Shown here in pieces: positions 61,798 through 64,000 of a DNA stretch of 64,000 nucleotides. A program made the position numbers and the translations under genes. The notes under the pieces were generated by a model. The model made no database searches. It was not told where the DNA came from and saw only the letters and a program-made list of their open reading frames with translations. The stretch covers positions 1,230,310 through 1,294,309 of the forward strand of contig NZ_LMSU01000001.1 in the NCBI RefSeq assembly GCF_001429625.1, read 5' to 3'. Numbering within the stretch: the stretch's first letter is position 1; each line of letters starts with the position of its first letter. The DNA comes from Nocardioides sp. Soil805 (lineage in GTDB: Bacteria; Actinomycetota; Actinomycetes; Propionibacteriales; Nocardioidaceae).

Positions 61798-62729
61798 GGT
61801 GCGTCCACCACCTGCGCGCCGGGTACCGGCCCGGCGGCGACGAGCACCACGGGCTGGCCGGAGCCGCGCAGTGCGCCCGCCAGCGCGTGGGCGGCGGTCG
61901 GCGACTCGGCCAGGAAGAGGCAGGTCGGGCCGGAGCCGGAGACCAGGCCGCGGACGGCTCCCTCGGACTCCCCGCGGTCCAGGAGGTCGCCGAGGTCGGG
62001 GCGCAGGTCGATCGCGGGCTCCTGGAGATCGTTGTGCAGCGCGGCGCCGAGCCGGTGCGGGTCGTGGGTCGCCAAGGCCGAGATCACCGCGGCGGCGGAG
62101 GCAGGCTCGGGGTCGGCCCCCGGGAACATCTCGTCGAAGCGGCGGTAGACGGCCGGGGTCGACAGGCCTCCGGCGGAGGACGGTACGACGACCCACCACC
62201 AGGGTCCGCTGTCGGCGATCGGCGTGACCAGCTCGCCCCGGCCGGTGCCGAGGGCGGTGCCGCCGATCAGCGCGAAGGGCACGTCGCTGCCGAGCTCGGC
62301 GGCCAGCGCGAGGAGCTCGTCGTCGGGGGTCCCGGCGTCCCACAGCCGGTCCAGGGCGAGCAGGGCGGCGGCCGCGTCGGCCGACCCGCCCGCCATCCCC
62401 CCGGCGACGGGGATCTCCTTGTGGACCAGGAAGTCGGCCGTCGGCTCGACCTCGACGCGGGCCGCCATCAGCGCGGTGGCCCGGGCGACGATGTTGTCGG
62501 CGCCGACCGGCACGTCGGTCACGTCGACGTACGCCGCTCCGTGGGTGACGACGCGGAACGCCTCGTCCTCGGTGGCGACGAGCTCGTCGTGCAGCCCGAT
62601 CGCCTGGTAGACGGTCTCGAGCGGGTGGAAGCCGTCCTCGCGGGCGGCGCCCACCCCGAGGTGCAGGTTGATCTTGGCGGAGGCTCGGACGTCGACGCTG
62701 CGCGGCAGCCGACGCTCGGGGGTCACCAT
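61794..62729 (-). CDS. ispE: 4-diphosphocytidyl-2-C-methyl-D-erythritol kinase
   Basis: 311 residues, GHMP kinase of the non-mevalonate isoprenoid pathway. Start [19 protein letters not shown] with the catalytic Lys, [20 protein letters not shown] (ATP loop) near 107, [20 protein letters not shown] with the catalytic Asp and [13 protein letters not shown] near 265. ATG at 62729 or GTG at 62726; both overlap the rsmA stop. Coupled downstream to the ABC-F gene by GTGA. Confidence 0.96.
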
Positions 62730-63622
62730 CCGCGACCGTCGCTGTCGCGGCGGCTCTCGTCCCACGGCATGCCCTCGGCGATCCGTGCGAACTCCTGCAC
62801 GCCGATGACCTCGCCGCGGGTGGTCGGGTCGACGCCGGCGTGCACGAGCGCCGCCTCGGCCGCCTCGCCCGACCCGGCGAGCGGTCGCAGGGCGGCGCGC
62901 AGCTGCTTGCGTCGCTGGGCGAAGGCCGCGTCCACCACCGCGAAGACCTGCTGGCGGGTGGCGGTGGTGACCGGCGGCTCCCGACGGGTCCATGCCACCA
63001 GGCCGGAGTCGACGTTGGGCGCGGGCCAGAAGACGTTGCGCCCGATCGTGCCCGCGCGGCGTACGTCGGCGAACCAGGCCGCCTTGACGCTGGGCACGCC
63101 GTAGGTCTTGGAGCCGGGGGGTGCGGCGAGCCGGTCGGCGACCTCGGCCTGCACCATCACCAGCCCGCGCTCGAGCGAGGGCAGCAGGGTGAGCATGTGC
63201 AGTAGCACCGGCACCGACACGTTGTAGGGCAGGTTGGCGACCAGCGCCGTGGGCGGCGGACCCGGCACGGACTCGACGCGCATCGCGTCGCCCAGCACCA
63301 CCTCGAAGCGGTCCGCCCGGTCCGGGGCGTGGGTCGCGATGGTCTCGGGCAGCAGGCCGGCCAGCGCCTCGTCGAGCTCGATGGCCACGACGCGACCGGC
63401 GACCTCGAGCAGCGCCAGGGTGAGCGAGCCCAGGCCGGGCCCGATCTCGACCACCACGTCGTCGGCCCCGACCTGCGACTCACGCACGATCCGGCGCACC
63501 GTGTTGGGGTCGATGACGAAGTTCTGGCCGCGCTGCTTGGTCGGCCGCAGGTCGAGCCGGGCGGCCAGCTGACGCACCTCCGCCGGACCGAGCAGGCTCG
63601 GTCCGGCGGAGGGGGTGGTCAT
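62723..63622 (-). CDS. rsmA: 16S rRNA (adenine1518/1519-N6)-dimethyltransferase
   Basis: 299 residues. [19 protein letters not shown] near 32 (family start), S-adenosylmethionine loop [15 protein letters not shown] near 60, VIAIELDE-like [10 protein letters not shown], and the catalytic [11 protein letters not shown] near 130. It dimethylates two adenines at the end of 16S rRNA; loss gives kasugamycin resistance. ATG at 63622 lies seven bases after TAGCCT (leaderless). Standard rpfB-rsmA-ispE order. Confidence 0.97.
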   Translation of the reverse strand: MTTPSAGPSLLGPAEVRQLAARLDLRPTKQRGQNFVIDPNTVRRIVRESQVGADDVVVEIGPGLGSLTLALLEVAGRVVAIELDEALAGLLPETIATHAPDRADRFEVVLGDAMRVESVPGPPPTALVANLPYNVSVPVLLHMLTLLPSLERGLVMVQAEVADRLAAPPGSKTYGVPSVKAAWFADVRRAGTIGRNVFWPAPNVDSGLVAWTRREPPVTTATRQQVFAVVDAAFAQRRKQLRAALRPLAGSGEAAEAALVHAGVDPTTRGEVIGVQEFARIAEGMPWDESRRDSDGRGW

Positions 63623-63652
63623 GCGTCTCAGGCTAGTGCCCGAGGGATGCAC

Positions 63653-64000
<348 letters not shown>

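Overview
The window is a 64 kb chromosomal stretch of a high-GC actinobacterium. Gene content (class II ribonucleotide reductase with NrdR, LexA next to a LysM protein, RpfB next to rsmA-ispE, DUF6318 lipoprotein, AbiEi/DUF559 protein) and the base and codon style fit the family Nocardioidaceae, most likely Nocardioides or a close relative. That placement is inference from gene content, not from a marker-gene comparison. About 57 protein genes were read. No rRNA, tRNA, CRISPR array, insertion sequence or prophage was seen. Many genes start directly after a TAnnnT -10 hexamer with no ribosome binding site (leaderless), as is common in actinobacteria.

Layout. 1-7 kb: the end of a flavin monooxygenase, a TPR-LuxR regulator, then two FAD-linked oxidoreductases and their SARP/AfsR-type regulator on the minus strand. 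Both oxidoreductase genes are preceded by CAAGTC repeats at an exact 11-base period, the layout of SARP operators. 7-10.5 kb: a CarD/RID-like small protein diverging from a large PLD-nuclease/SF2-helicase/DUF3427 protein. 10.5-14.3 kb: nrdR-nrdJ with a pair of NrdR boxes 31 bases apart. 14.5-17.5 kb: small membrane and secreted proteins. 17.7-19.1 kb: a LysM cell-division-suppressor-like gene and lexA, diverging from a region with three SOS boxes. 19-23 kb: a PAP2 protein and two Tat-exported phosphatase-type enzymes. 23-39.4 kb: a largely minus-strand housekeeping block (dinG, secDF, hflX, an SDR, dapF, ggt, miaA, miaB), with small plus-strand genes and a broken AbiEi/DUF559 gene framed by two copies of a 44-base palindrome.

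40-54 kb: a regulated uptake and catabolism cluster. A LacI-type repressor and glycerate kinase diverge, across a good promoter with two abutting 12-base operators, from a complete LivKHMGF-type ABC transporter. This runs on into a Gfo/Idh/MocA dehydrogenase, a DUF993 TIM-barrel protein and a sugar isomerase/epimerase. A secreted DUF1080-like protein and a secreted PQQ-type sugar dehydrogenase with a LamG-like tail follow. No amino-acid catabolic enzyme is present, so I infer that the 'branched-chain amino acid' transporter imports a sugar-derived or polyol-like compound. This is the best candidate in the window for an undescribed pathway.

54-64 kb: a glutamate-type ABC transporter operon (ATPase, binding protein, two permeases) with a strong hairpin after the binding-protein gene; a DUF4442 thioesterase; a tam-like methyltransferase and VOC protein diverging from a MarR regulator over two matching operators; and the conserved rpfB-rsmA-ispE-ABC-F string running to the right edge, where rpfB is cut.
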